Program-made: the position numbers and the translations under genes
Assembly: GCF_042100115.1 (NCBI RefSeq)
Contig: NC_091273.1
Span: forward strand, 558,001 to 622,000
DNA from: Alternaria dauci
Taxonomy: Eukaryota; Ascomycota; Dothideomycetes; Pleosporales; Pleosporaceae
DNA length: 64,000 nucleotides
Direction of reading: 5' to 3'
Shown: positions 1 to 11,200 of the stretch, piece after piece
How positions within the stretch are numbered: the stretch's first letter is position 1
Layout of the letters: each line of letters opens with the position of its first letter
Notes under the pieces: generated by a model
What the model saw: only the letters and a program-made list of their open reading frames with translations
What the model was told of the DNA's origin: nothing
Database searches by the model: none

Positions 1-3000
1 TGAACTGGAGATAGCATGCTTCAACGGACCAGAAAGCCATGTGCTCGTCGGGTCTGCTGCTGCTGTCGAGACTCTTGTCTCCATCCTTGGACGGAACAGA
101 ACCAAACACACTGTGCTCAACGTGTCGCATGGTTTCCACTCCCGCTACTGCGACCCCATTCTCCCTGAGCTGGAAGCACTAGCAAACAGCCTGACTTTTA
201 AGGAGCCAACGATACCCATCGAAACGTGTTCCAGAGGTGGGACGTGGAGCGCAACCACTGCCAGGCTCATCGCTGACCACACCCGCACGCCGGTATATTT
301 CGGAGAAGCCGTCAAGCGCATCGAAGCAGATCTCGGACGCGCTACGTGGATAGAGGCTGGTTCAAACTCATCCATAACGGGCATGGTCCGCCGCGCTGCC
401 TCGCCGACTGTTGACCACCTGTACTGCCCCGTCAACCTTAGCCGAAACGACGCCATGGGACAGATGGCAGACACTTCCGTCAAGCTCTGGAAGAATGGTC
501 ATAACGTTCAATTCTGGCCTTTTCATCGTGCTCAGGCGGCGTCATATAGCCGTCTGAGTCTACCTCCATACCAGTTCGAGAGGACGCGCCACTGGCTGGA
601 CTTCAACCTTGATGCTATGCGGGAACCCAAAAGCGTCGCACCCACGCCACCTGCAGTGTCACCTCCGGTTCCAGAGCCTGTTGTCGAGCCAGATCCAGTA
701 TTCCTTGCCTTTTCCGGTTTCCAAGATGCTGAGCAGAAGGTCGGCGTTTTCACCATTGACCCGCGTGCTCCTGAATGGTCAACGATGCTCGCGGGCCATG
801 CAGTGTTGGCTGAACCTCTCTGTCCCGCCCCTCTGTACATTGAGTTGGCTACCCGTGCGGCAAGAGAGATTGCAAGCCGTCGTGGCTTGCAGGGCGCTCA
901 ACAAGTTCGCGTAGACGGCCTGGAAATCACCTCCGCATTGGGCGCGAGTTATGACAAGATGATCAAGCTCACCCTCGATCAAACACATCCAGGAAGCAAC
1001 GAGTACACCTTCACGTTCCAGGCGCATAGCCGTGGTGTGTCTGGGACAGGAGCAGACCCCATCTCTACGCATGCTATCGGCAAGGTCGACCTTGCCTCGG
1101 CCGACGATAAGTCCCACATTGCCGAATTCAACCGCTTGACCAAGCTCCTTAAATATCACGATTTCGATGAGTACGAGGCGTCCCGTAAGGGGGAGGCAGT
1201 CCACGGTGGCCTCGTATACAAGATATTCTCTCGTGTCGTCCAGTATCATGACTTCTACAAGGGAGTGCGCAAAGTCACGAGTAATGCAGGTGTCATCTCT
1301 GCATATGTCTCTCTGCCAGAAGACCAGCCCGCTGCCTTTGAAGGTCTTGTGACGAACCCAGTGGCTATCGACAACTTCCTGCAGGTGCCCGGTATCTACG
1401 CAAATTGCTTGGCGCCGTGTCCGTCGGACGAGGTCTTTGTTTGCACCCACGTGGACCGCGTCCAGCTATCACCGGACTTCGCCCTGAGTGGCAGCAATGG
1501 CTGGGACGTGCTTGCGATGTCTACACCATCTGGTGAGAGGGAATGCAGCAACGACATATTTGTCAAGGATCATGTCACGGGACGGCTGGTATTCGTCGTC
1601 TTCGGTGCTGCCTTCACGAGGGTCCGCATTTCGTCTCTGTCGAAAGTACTGTTCCGCACAAACGTTCATGACGGTGCGACAGCTGCCGCAGCCACTTCCC
1701 GACCCGCACCGGCTGCTATAAAAGCCGCTGTTAAGGTTGAAAGTTCCACAAACGCGCCCGTTGCCACTCATCATCCCCCAGTCGTATCGCCTGCACTGGC
1801 GTCCTTCAACGACCCTGCAACTAAGCAAGCTATGCCATATCTCAATGGGGAAACTGTTCAAATAGCACCGAAGCCACCTGCAGCAAGAGGTCACGTCACA
1901 TCACATCAACAAGGACCTAGTGTTGAAGTGCGACTTCGGGAAATGCTCAGCAAGATCACGGACGTGCCTGCAGACCAATTCCAAGGAGATGTGCAGCTTG
2001 AGGACCTAGGTATCGACTCTCTAATGGCAACTGAGATCGTATCCGAAGTATCTGACGTCTTTGGCATTTCAATACCACAGGATCATCTTCAAGATCTTTT
2101 GACGTTTGCGTCGCTGCGGGACTATCTCGACAAACGAAATGGGAGCGCCGCGCCTGCAGTCGAACAGCAGCCTGCTCCTGTTGAACCACCAGTGACCAAA
2201 GTGACCAACAGCCAAGAATTCGTGGTCACTACCGAGCCAGCGCGCTCGATCCCTGTTAACTCGCACGTAGAGGTTCCCATCAAAAGCGCAGCGGAAAGCA
2301 CAGGTATGCAGCAGATGATATCGCGTCTGGCACAACTTCTAGGTGAACATCTCGATTGCCCACCGCAAAGCTTCAAGCGCTCTGAGGCTCTCGTCGATTA
2401 TGGTCTCGACTCTCTGCTGTGCATGGAGCTTATGAGCGACATGCAGCAGATCTTCGATGTTTCCATCGATCTGGCGCAACTCACCACGGAGAGCACTTAC
2501 GGCGACCTCGTCGACATTTTCGTGCAGGCTGTAGGTGGCACGATCACCGCAGACAGCAGTGCCACCCCTAGCACTTCCTCGCACGTCAGTAGCCCGGAGC
2601 GTGCGCGGTCGTCTGGCTTTACAACGCCGGCAATGGACGCATCCACTCATCTCGAGAAGGAGAATGCAGTTGGCTTGAAAGACACGTATAATGACCCTCT
2701 GATACGTTCTCAGGATGTTTTCGAACAGATCAAGACCCAATTCGACCACCTCGCGCTGGAATACGGGTTCTCTGGATTTTACGACAAAGTTTATCCTAAG
2801 CAATTGCAGCTGGTCGTGGCTTATACTGTCGAAGCCTTTGCTGATCTCGGCATCGACCTGAGGCGGCTGCGTCCTGGTGACGAGATCCCTCCACTCGACG
2901 TGCTTCCCAAACATAAGCATCTTGCCGTCGCGCTGAACCACATCCTCCGGGAGGGGAAGCTTGCAGACTACGACGGCATGCGCTACGTCCGCTCAGATGT

Positions 3001-4982
3001 ACCAACCGAGGGTGTGCCTTCCAAGGTTCTCTTCAACGCTATCGTAGAGCAGTTCCCTCAGCATGCGGACGAACACAAACTCCTTCACATCTGTGGCGCA
3101 GAGCTTGGCGCGCTTTTGCGAGGGCAGAAAGATCCATTGGCTCTGCTCTATGGCAACAAAGCGAATCGGACTATCTTGGAGAACGTGTACAGCACAAGTC
3201 CCATGTACATCATCATGTCACGTCTCCTCACCATGTTCCTGGAGCAGAGCCTGAGCTCATGTTCGCCAGGACCGGATGGCAAGTTCCAAATTCTGGAGCT
3301 CGGCGCAGGCACGGGGTCGACGACAAAGTGGGTGGTGGAAGCTCTCGTGCAGCGCGGCATACCTTTCGAATACACATTCACGGACATCTCTTCGTCGCTC
3401 GTCTCTGCCGCGAAGCGAAAGTTCGCAAAGTACGGGACCACGATGAAGTACGCCACTCTGGACATTGAGAAGGAGCCGCCGATCAATCTGCAGGGCCAGT
3501 TTGACATCGTGCTGTCGACAAATTGCATTCACGCAACCAAGAATCTATCCACCTCGCTTTCCCACATCAACAAGCTCCTGAGTCCACATGGGTTTGTCTC
3601 GCTGGTAGAATTCACCACCCGCCTTTTCTGGTTTGACCTCGTCTTCGGCCTGCTCGATGGGTGGTGGGCGTTCGAGGATGGCCGTCGCTACGTGCTGGCT
3701 AGACCAGAGTTGTGGGCAGAGAACATGCGCTCCAGCGGCTTCGCCCACGCCTCGTGGACAGGCGGCTCGACGCGTGAGTCCGAGACTGTCAGGATCATCA
3801 CCGGCTTCAAACGTCCTGTTGCCGATCCCAGTCTCCCCCAAAGCATTCCTCAAGACCGGAGAGGCGGCATCGAGACCGTTGTCTTTGGCCACGCCGACAA
3901 CGGACTGCCTTTGCGAGCCGATATACACTATCCTTCGCCTGCACAGGCGTCCGCATACGAGACATGGCCAATCGGTACGCAATAATGTGTCTTCCTTCAC
4001 TCTATACCCTGCCACTGGTGGTTCCGCCGCTGACGCCGTGGACTCAGGGCTGATGATACACGGTGGTGGACACGTGATGCTCTCGCGAAAGGATGTGCGC
4101 CCGCGCCAAACACAGCTTCTCCTCAACAACGGCGTGCTCCCTGTGGCCATTGACTATCGGCTTTGCCCCGAGACTACGCTCCTCGAAGGCCCGCTCGTCG
4201 ACGCGCACCGCGCCTACGCCTGGGCCCGACGTGTGCTCCCAACCCTGAAGCTCACCAGCACATCGGTCCGACTCGATGCGTCTCGAGTGGTGGTTATCGG
4301 TTGGTCCACCGGAGGCACAGTCGCCATGTCGCTGGCCTGGACGTCCGTACCGCGAGGTCTGCCAGCGCCCGATGCGATCCTCGTCTTCTACTGCCCAACC
4401 GACTACGAAGACGAGTTCTGGACCCGGCCTAATGTCCCAGACCATACGGACACCTACGTCGACGAAACGTTTGACCTCCTCGAAGGTGTGTATCCCGAGC
4501 CCATCACGGCGTACAACGTCCCGTCCAAGATGGTAGCCATGGCTGGCTGGATAGCCCCGAAAGACGCGCGGAGCCGTATTGTCCTGCACATGAACTGGCA
4601 TGGCCAGACGCTTCCTGTGCTGTTCCGCGGCCTCCCGAGCGCAAAGCAGGCTGGACGAACCGAGCACACAACGTGGCATAATATGGCGCAGCCGTCAAGT
4701 GGCGAGGTCGTCCAGGGGAGTCCGTACGCTCAGATCGTCAGAGGCAACTACAAGTCGCCGACGCACGTCGTCTTCGGCACAAAGGACGACCTCATCCCGT
4801 GGCAGCAGGCCAAGCGGACGGTGGATGCGCTACGCGCAGCGGGAATCGAGTCTGGGCTGACTTTAGTGAAAGACCAGCCGCACCTGTTCGACTTGTACGG
4901 AGATCCGACAGGCAAAAAGTGGGAGGCGGTGCTCGAGGGGTATGCTTTCCTCTTCAAGAGGATCGGAAGGGGGAGCGTATAG
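1..4982 (+). CDS. Non-reducing polyketide synthase, C-terminal part (AT-PT-ACP-ACP-CMeT-TE), 5' truncated by window edge
   Basis: Iterative type I NR-PKS that builds a C-methylated aromatic polyketide in the cytosol. Exons 2-3974 and 4048-4982 (73-nt intron, phase 1); 1635 residues are in the window and the SAT/KS part lies to the left. Order seen: end of the malonyl-CoA acyltransferase with its GFHS motif (near nt 130), product-template domain with catalytic His in GHAVLAEP (near 795) and Asp in AIDNFLQ (near 1367), two ACPs with serines in GIDSLM (near 2017) and GLDSLL (near 2405), a C-methyltransferase with the SAM loop LELGAGTGS (near 3300), and an alpha/beta-hydrolase release domain with HGGGH (near 4062), the nucleophile in GWSTGG (near 4305) and a late His in QPHLFD. 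CMeT followed by this kind of TE is typical of NR-PKS groups that make methylated orsellinic-type acids. Joining across the intron restores the HGGG motif, which supports the splice. The product cannot be named. Confidence 0.95.
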
Positions 4983-5659
4983 TCGCTGCTCAACGCTGCG
5001 AAAGTTGTGCAGACATAGCCGACTGGTGCGGAGTCGCCATATTGTGGAATCGCGGTCGCGATCGTGGCCGAGAGGATGCCGTAAAACGCGTATGCATAGT
5101 GTAGATAGAAGGGGACATGTTAATTCATAGTTACAAGTGTGATTATGATGTCACGATAATGACAGCGTTGAATGCGAAGCAATTCTGGATAGAATCAAGA
5201 AGCCATGCTTCGTCGCCGGTGCGTTAGTGACCCGTGCGCCGAAAGGAGCTAGCCTCAATAGGCGATTACCTCATCACTCGGCTGACAGCATCGCAGTCTC
5301 AGTCCGCGGTTGTGGCGGGTGACAACCGCTCGTCACGCTCAGCCACGCCCAAGGCAACCACGCCCCGAGTTTCAGCATCCTCGTCTTGATTCACTCAGCT
5401 TCAAACACCCTAACTACCTCTCAAGTGTCTAATGCTACTCAGAGCGCGCAGCCATGAGCGTTTCTTATCTTTGGTGTCACGTTCATCAAGCAGCACACAT
5501 TTACGTTTAGCCTTGCCCACATCTTTACCGTACCCTTCGTGCGCATCTTTGGCGCATCTTCGCCAGATCACATGTTCATCCAGTGCTTGAGACTGGAACC
5601 ACCGGCTTTCGGCAGTGCGCGGTACTCTACTGCACGTTGAGTCAAATGCTGGTGACATA
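4983..5659. other. Intergenic, PKS 3' flank and HET-gene promoter
   Basis: No convincing coding sequence. It must hold the PKS terminator and the promoter of the next gene on the same strand. I see no clear TATA element or repeat. Confidence 0.5.
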
Positions 5660-7213
5660 ATGACGACTCCACTACCATCAAACAATCACGGTCCTTTCCA
5701 GCATAAGCCGCTAGATCATACGCAGCCTTCCATCAGACTCGTAGAGATCAGGCCTGGGTTTTCCGCAATTGGTCTTATCCAATGCCAGATATCACATACG
5801 ACCATTGAGGCAACGTATACATGTTTATCCTATCGATGGGGGCCAAACAACGTATCTACTTCGAAAATGATCCTCATGAACGGGAAGCCTTTCTTCGTTC
5901 GTCAGAACTTGTATGACTTCCTGCACTTGATTTGCAGCGAGCGTCAGGTGCCAACAACCACGCAACGAAGATACTGGATCGACGCGCTATGCATCGACCA
6001 ATCCAATACGTCTGAGCGCAACCACCAGGTTGCCCAAATGGGACGCATCTTCAGCAGTGCTTGGCGCGTCCATGTTTGGCTCGGGAAAACCTCAAACGCA
6101 CAGCGTATGCTAGAGCTGCTTCAAAGCCGTCGTCGTCCCGATTATGCACAGCACGACCCTATAAAGAGACGTACACGTGTTTTGATCATTGACAGCCGTC
6201 TGATCATGAGATATATACTTTACAACAAATACTGGGATCGAGCGTGGATCGTACAGGAAATCACTTTGGCGAAAGAAGTCGTCGTAACATTGGACTCGAC
6301 AACACTGTCTCTCTTCGACTTCATAGAGCAGGTGCACAGACTCTCGATCGACGTTACACAATCACCTTTTGATCAATTCGACGTTGTCAACCATCGCAAC
6401 CGACTGGAGTCACTTCGCGGTCAAAGCCTATTGACATTGCTTGCCTGGTTTCGTAAGAAGGATTGTGTCATACCACAAGATCGTATATTCTCCTTGCTGG
6501 CATTGTGCCACCCGAAAGAGAGACTTGACGTCGACTACGAAAGGCCTTGGACAGATGTGGTGATTCAAGTACTCAAAAGAGCCACACATGAGCCTTGCAT
6601 TTGCTCCGCTGCACTACTCGCAAAGAGTCTCACGCCTTCTCCTAGCTCGGAGTTGACAGGATTTGCCTCTGCAGAACCAATGCTGGCTTTCGACATCACG
6701 GATGTGTATGTGGCTGGTGAAAATACTGTGAACATGTTGTTGAGGAGAGGACGGAATACCAAGAAGCACCTCCGAAGCCATAGGCTAGGCCACAGAGCCT
6801 GCTTATGGGGTCTTTTAGAAACACTACGCACGAAGATACGTCTTGATGCGAACCGCATGTTCTACTCCGGGTCTGTCACCTCGAAGGATACACGGGTCAG
6901 TGTCTCTCGGTCGTTTCGTGGATCCCTGAGGACTAATAGAAGCTTGAGCGGCGATACGTGGGTTGAGTTTGAACGAGTGAGTAAGACATTGCTATGGTAT
7001 AAGCTCGTGCCTGGATGGTATCTCAGCGCACGAGACGAAGAGCCTAAAAATGTCACCGTACATGTGTCTTTGCGGGCACTAGGTGAGGTGTCTGATAATA
7101 TGGATCTCTGTGGTTGGCAAGGTGAGAAGGGCAATGTGACAGGCGATGATCTGTTGTTTAGGCATTTCAAGATATACCATCCGCCAAGAGACCAAGAAGT
7201 GGAGCTGGTGTAA
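5660..7213 (+). CDS. HET-domain protein (heterokaryon incompatibility family)
   Basis: A 517-residue intronless protein. ATG 5660 is the first in-frame ATG. The HET domain spans about residues 51-205, with the three family blocks: CLSYRWG (55-61), YWIDALCIDQ (105-114), and the following segment with QMGRIFSSAWRVHVWLG. HET domains trigger cell death or growth arrest when unlike hyphae fuse, but many family members have no tested role. The C-terminal 300 residues match nothing I recognise, with no repeats or NACHT domain, so this is a HET-only type. It is convergent with the FAD gene, whose stop lies only about 50 nt away, so 3' UTRs probably overlap. Family assignment is firm; a role in incompatibility is inference. 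Confidence 0.9.
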   Translation: MTTPLPSNNHGPFQHKPLDHTQPSIRLVEIRPGFSAIGLIQCQISHTTIEATYTCLSYRWGPNNVSTSKMILMNGKPFFVRQNLYDFLHLICSERQVPTTTQRRYWIDALCIDQSNTSERNHQVAQMGRIFSSAWRVHVWLGKTSNAQRMLELLQSRRRPDYAQHDPIKRRTRVLIIDSRLIMRYILYNKYWDRAWIVQEITLAKEVVVTLDSTTLSLFDFIEQVHRLSIDVTQSPFDQFDVVNHRNRLESLRGQSLLTLLAWFRKKDCVIPQDRIFSLLALCHPKERLDVDYERPWTDVVIQVLKRATHEPCICSAALLAKSLTPSPSSELTGFASAEPMLAFDITDVYVAGENTVNMLLRRGRNTKKHLRSHRLGHRACLWGLLETLRTKIRLDANRMFYSGSVTSKDTRVSVSRSFRGSLRTNRSLSGDTWVEFERVSKTLLWYKLVPGWYLSARDEEPKNVTVHVSLRALGEVSDNMDLCGWQGEKGNVTGDDLLFRHFKIYHPPRDQEVELV

Positions 7214-7262
7214 CACAGTATCATGGTATGAACATTTGATATGGGAATTGCACAACATCTTC

Positions 7263-9086
7263 TCAAAGCCTCGCCTTCTCCATCCTTGAAGCCGGATGTC
7301 TCTCATCAATCCTTGGTAACTTATCACTCCAAGTCCTCCCGTTCCGCATAAACACTCTCCTCCAGTCCGTCGGGTTGAGCGGCGCCTGATCCCACCTCCT
7401 CCCCCTCTCCCTCTTCGCGTTGACCTTCGCCCTCTTCCCTTCCGCAATCCCACTCGCAGCCGCAACCTTCCTTCCCCTCTCCGCGCCAAAGTTACTAGGA
7501 ATCGCTTGACTAAACTCCTTCGCACTGACCTCTAACAGCGCTTCCGTATCGGCTTTGATACGGTCTGCAAGCAGGCGGAGAGATGATCCGGCGCAATGCG
7601 AAGCAGCGCGGCGTTGCCAATACTCTAGGAATCGGTAGCCGTGGCCGAGCATGCCGCACATGGCGCCTGCTGAATGGAGGAAATGGCCGTTGCCGAAAGA
7701 GTCGCCTGCTACGACACCGTTTGTGGCGATGCGTGCGTCGGTGCCGATTCGCTCGACAAGACTGAAGGGCTTGGGGCCATATACCATGGCTACACGGCGG
7801 AGCTCGTCGGGTGGGATTTCGAGGACGAGAGAAGCTTGCGAGATGTAGTAGTCGTACAGCAAGAACTGATATGCTGCGAAGTATTCTGCGGAGTCTTTAC
7901 TGGTACTGGCGCTGACGAGGCCGCGTTCGACTGGACACAAGGATACGTGTTCAGGAACCTCGACGATGGTCCAAGCTACTCGCGGGTCGCCTTCGTGGCC
8001 AACTGTAATCTGTCTTACCCAAGACTCGTGACCGTCTTGGTCAAACTCAGAAGCAATGCGGCGGCGTAAACGTCCATCCACAAGAATGTTGAACTGTCCG
8101 GCAACGAAATCTGCCTGGGCTACTTTGGCGCCTTGTCCATCGCCGTGGTCGACGTGAACGTCGTGTTGTTGGAAGCCCAGTTGCTCTGCTTCACGGCAGT
8201 TAATACCTGTTGCAATGCTGAAGAGCTCCGGTACACCAAGGTCGATGAAGTTGCTCCCTGGTGTGCGGATTCGCTGAAGGTCGTTGTGATACTGGACTTC
8301 AGTGACCTCTTCAATTCGGATCTGGACTCTACCGCAGGGCAGATGAGCCAGACCGCTTCCATCCTGTACCACACGATGTTTTGTAAACAGACGACATCTG
8401 GGCGTCTTGCCGGCGTTAAGATCGATCCTTTCGAGTGCCTCTAGGTAGCGACGAAGAAGAAGTTGGATGGAGAACGCTGCAGCCTGAAAGGTCGAAGGAC
8501 CATCGAGAACCTCTCGCATATCTGTTCGGATCTTGGTCGGACACGGATGTTCCGGAATACTTGGCGGAGGCACCGTGGTAACTGTGCGATGTGGTTTGCC
8601 ATCTTTCCAGCGGTCGTCGATGTATTCGATGTTGTGGATTTCACCAACCATGTGTAACTCCTTCTCGTATCCCTCGATAATGGCTCCTGGTATGATATCC
8701 CGAGACTTGGTCATCGGGTGGTAGAAGAGATCGGCCAGGCTTAGTAGCGATCCATCTAGTCTTTTCGGTAGGTTGTCTAGTCCGTATCGATCCAGCATCA
8801 TCTTGTCGATAAGCCCCAGTTGATGATACATGTCTTGACGAATGTTCCAGTGCACTCCCAGGAATGGATCGCCGCGGAGATCAACACCAACGGTACGGCG
8901 GCCCATGGCTATGGTCCAGAGCATTGCCAGCATGTTTGTGCCTCCAAGGCCGATTGCGACGAAATCAGCATCTTTGACTCCCGAGAGTGTAGTGGAGCGA
9001 CTGCCACCTGGGATCTTAGTGTTCTGGGTCCGCTCTTGGGCCAGATACTTGGTTGTTAAGTAGATATTACTGTTGCTGGAAGCCAT
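7263..9086 (-). CDS. FAD-dependent oxidoreductase-like protein, substrate unknown
   Basis: Intronless, 607 residues from ATG 9086; the frame runs 18 codons further upstream but without an ATG. Residues 41-75 look like a Rossmann dinucleotide fold: hydrophobic strand, GLGGTN loop (46-51), helix, then a second strand ending in Asp (VGVDLRGDP). Around residue 461 a GDS motif followed by GNGHFLHSAG resembles the late FAD-ribityl-contact motif of group A flavoproteins. These two motifs at the expected spacing support a flavoprotein of the lycopene-cyclase/monooxygenase fold class. The C-terminal 70 residues are basic (GKRAKVNAKRERGRR). No signal peptide is evident. Its position near the PKS and P450 makes a tailoring role possible but unproven; it could equally be an independent enzyme. 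Confidence 0.7.
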   Translation of the reverse strand: MASSNSNIYLTTKYLAQERTQNTKIPGGSRSTTLSGVKDADFVAIGLGGTNMLAMLWTIAMGRRTVGVDLRGDPFLGVHWNIRQDMYHQLGLIDKMMLDRYGLDNLPKRLDGSLLSLADLFYHPMTKSRDIIPGAIIEGYEKELHMVGEIHNIEYIDDRWKDGKPHRTVTTVPPPSIPEHPCPTKIRTDMREVLDGPSTFQAAAFSIQLLLRRYLEALERIDLNAGKTPRCRLFTKHRVVQDGSGLAHLPCGRVQIRIEEVTEVQYHNDLQRIRTPGSNFIDLGVPELFSIATGINCREAEQLGFQQHDVHVDHGDGQGAKVAQADFVAGQFNILVDGRLRRRIASEFDQDGHESWVRQITVGHEGDPRVAWTIVEVPEHVSLCPVERGLVSASTSKDSAEYFAAYQFLLYDYYISQASLVLEIPPDELRRVAMVYGPKPFSLVERIGTDARIATNGVVAGDSFGNGHFLHSAGAMCGMLGHGYRFLEYWQRRAASHCAGSSLRLLADRIKADTEALLEVSAKEFSQAIPSNFGAERGRKVAAASGIAEGKRAKVNAKRERGRRWDQAPLNPTDWRRVFMRNGRTWSDKLPRIDERHPASRMEKARL

Positions 9087-11200
9087 GAGGGCTAGTGTGT
9101 AACTTCGAATGGAGTCGAAGAACGGACTCAGGTTGGGCACGGCGCTTCTTCAAAGAATGCGAAAAGTCACGTTCCCGACCGCCTGTGGTTCGCGGAATGC
9201 GGCGTATGGAATGCAGAGCTGACTTACCGTTATCGTACGTCTACCCCGTCAGGACCCTGGAAGTCTGCCATGCTGGGTCTAGGTTCCCCACAGTCGCTAG
9301 CTCAAGACGAACTACTCTCAGTCGCGTTTATCCATCGACTTGGCCGCGTGGGGCGAGAGGTTGCAACGCAACGATTATTGGCGCAACGATCTTTTACCCC
9401 GACAAGCGTAAATCCTTCCATGCGTGATGCTGCAAAGATATGTGGCTGCTTTGGTGCAATGGACCTTACATGGTGCTGCAGAACAAATGAAAATACCGTT
9501 CCCTTTCCAGTCTGTGTGGGCGTAATTATTGTGATGCGTTATCGATAATTTGGTGCCTGCCGTCATGAGCTAAGGACGGGCGTCCCACTCAGAAACGGTA
9601 ACTAAATTGCGGTACCGCTTCGAGTGTACTTCTTTAGTACCTTCAATCGGTCGAACTGGTAGACGGTCGCGAAGAGTAAGCGGGGTACCGTGAGCTCTGT
9701 GCCAGCATCCGATAGAGCATATCCGAGGCGGTCTTATTTCTTTCCTTGGTCGCCAGTCGTGTAGCGTAACGTGTTCACAACCAACCCTCTCAAGATAGGC
9801 TCGGGACAAGTGGACACTCTGCTCAGGACCTGCATGGTCATCCAGTGCGGAGCCTGAACACGACTGTACATGCGCATTAAGCGGCATGCGCGGCAATCAG
9901 TGCATCGTGAATATGGCAAGCTTAGCGAGACCTAAGCCAACTGGCACCATCGCGAGTGGTAAATATGAGCAGATTTTAGTAAATGCGCTGTGACGGAGTG
10001 GATACAAGACCGGATGCGTTGTGTGGCTGCAGCAAGGCGTGAGTGGACGAAGGAATGAGGCTCGTCAGAGACAGCGAATGGTGGAAGATGTAAATGGCTT
10101 GGCAATACAGGCACGGAACGCGCCATTAGCCGGCGCTAAATGTCCGACGCCAGCCGCGACTCCAGACTGATGTCCAACCCCTCTCAACCAAATATCCTCC
10201 ATCACAATTCATCGTAGATGCGTTTTTTAACGCGCGACCATGTACTCAAAACATACTTCCGAATATTATGAGCAATCGTAATTGCCACGTTCCTAGCCAA
10301 GCGCGTGGCGCGAATCCATCAGAATTACACATACCTGTCGCCCGACGCGCTTGTCTGTCATCGTGTGAAGCGCCTAGGATACCTCAATCATACACACTAG
10401 CTACCATATCAGCTTCCAAAATCGTGAATGGCTGTGATCACCGTCGCCACGAACACCATCGTACTCCCGCATCTGTCTTCGAATGATCATGATCCGTAGC
10501 TCGCGAGCCGCTCTCGAGTTGCCCAACGATAGGGGAGGTTGGCATTCTAAAGGGAACTCGGGCAATGCACAGCAGGCGAGGTAACCAGGAATCAGACCTG
10601 AATCCGTGAACTGTCACGGTCGACCTTAGTCTCCCGCACACACCCTTGGTGACATTCAGAAGGGATTATGGCCAGAGTCAAGCTCACTTACCACTCAGTG
10701 TTATAGCTTCCTAACACGTTTGGAAATCGAGAAATCGTGATGGTATTTTCACATCTTTGCAGCAGCACCGCGTTCGCCGACCGACCCAACGACCACCTCT
10801 CCTTCGAAGACATACGAGTACATCGCCGCTATTTCGACCTCTCCACAAGCCCGCCGTTATTACATCCACATTGCGAGTAAACAGGATCTAGTCGAACACG
10901 GCTTTTCTGTCGGGGATACGCGCAGGATCGGACATAAGAGCTAGAGATGTAACGATCGACGAGATAGAACTCATGGTTACAGCTTGGGATTTTCATAAAT
11001 GCTACATTGGCCACAACGTCTGGACAATGGATGCAGGCGCCTATCACCTATACCGCACAGAGATACTATATACCGATATGGAGCATTGAGCACGACAATT
11101 CCATGTGCTGATGTAGTTGGGATTGCAACAGTACCTTCTACTTCTCGGGCCATGATTCACGAGTCATCGCCCGCCTTGTAAGACATGGCTTTATCTTCAT
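9087..11200. other. Long intergenic region without recognised genes
   Basis: About 2.1 kb. The right-hand part is the P450 3' flank and the left-hand part the FAD-gene promoter. Open frames are 60-110 codons, overlap on both strands and carry no recognisable domain. I see no terminal inverted repeats or long direct repeats by eye. Confidence 0.5.
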
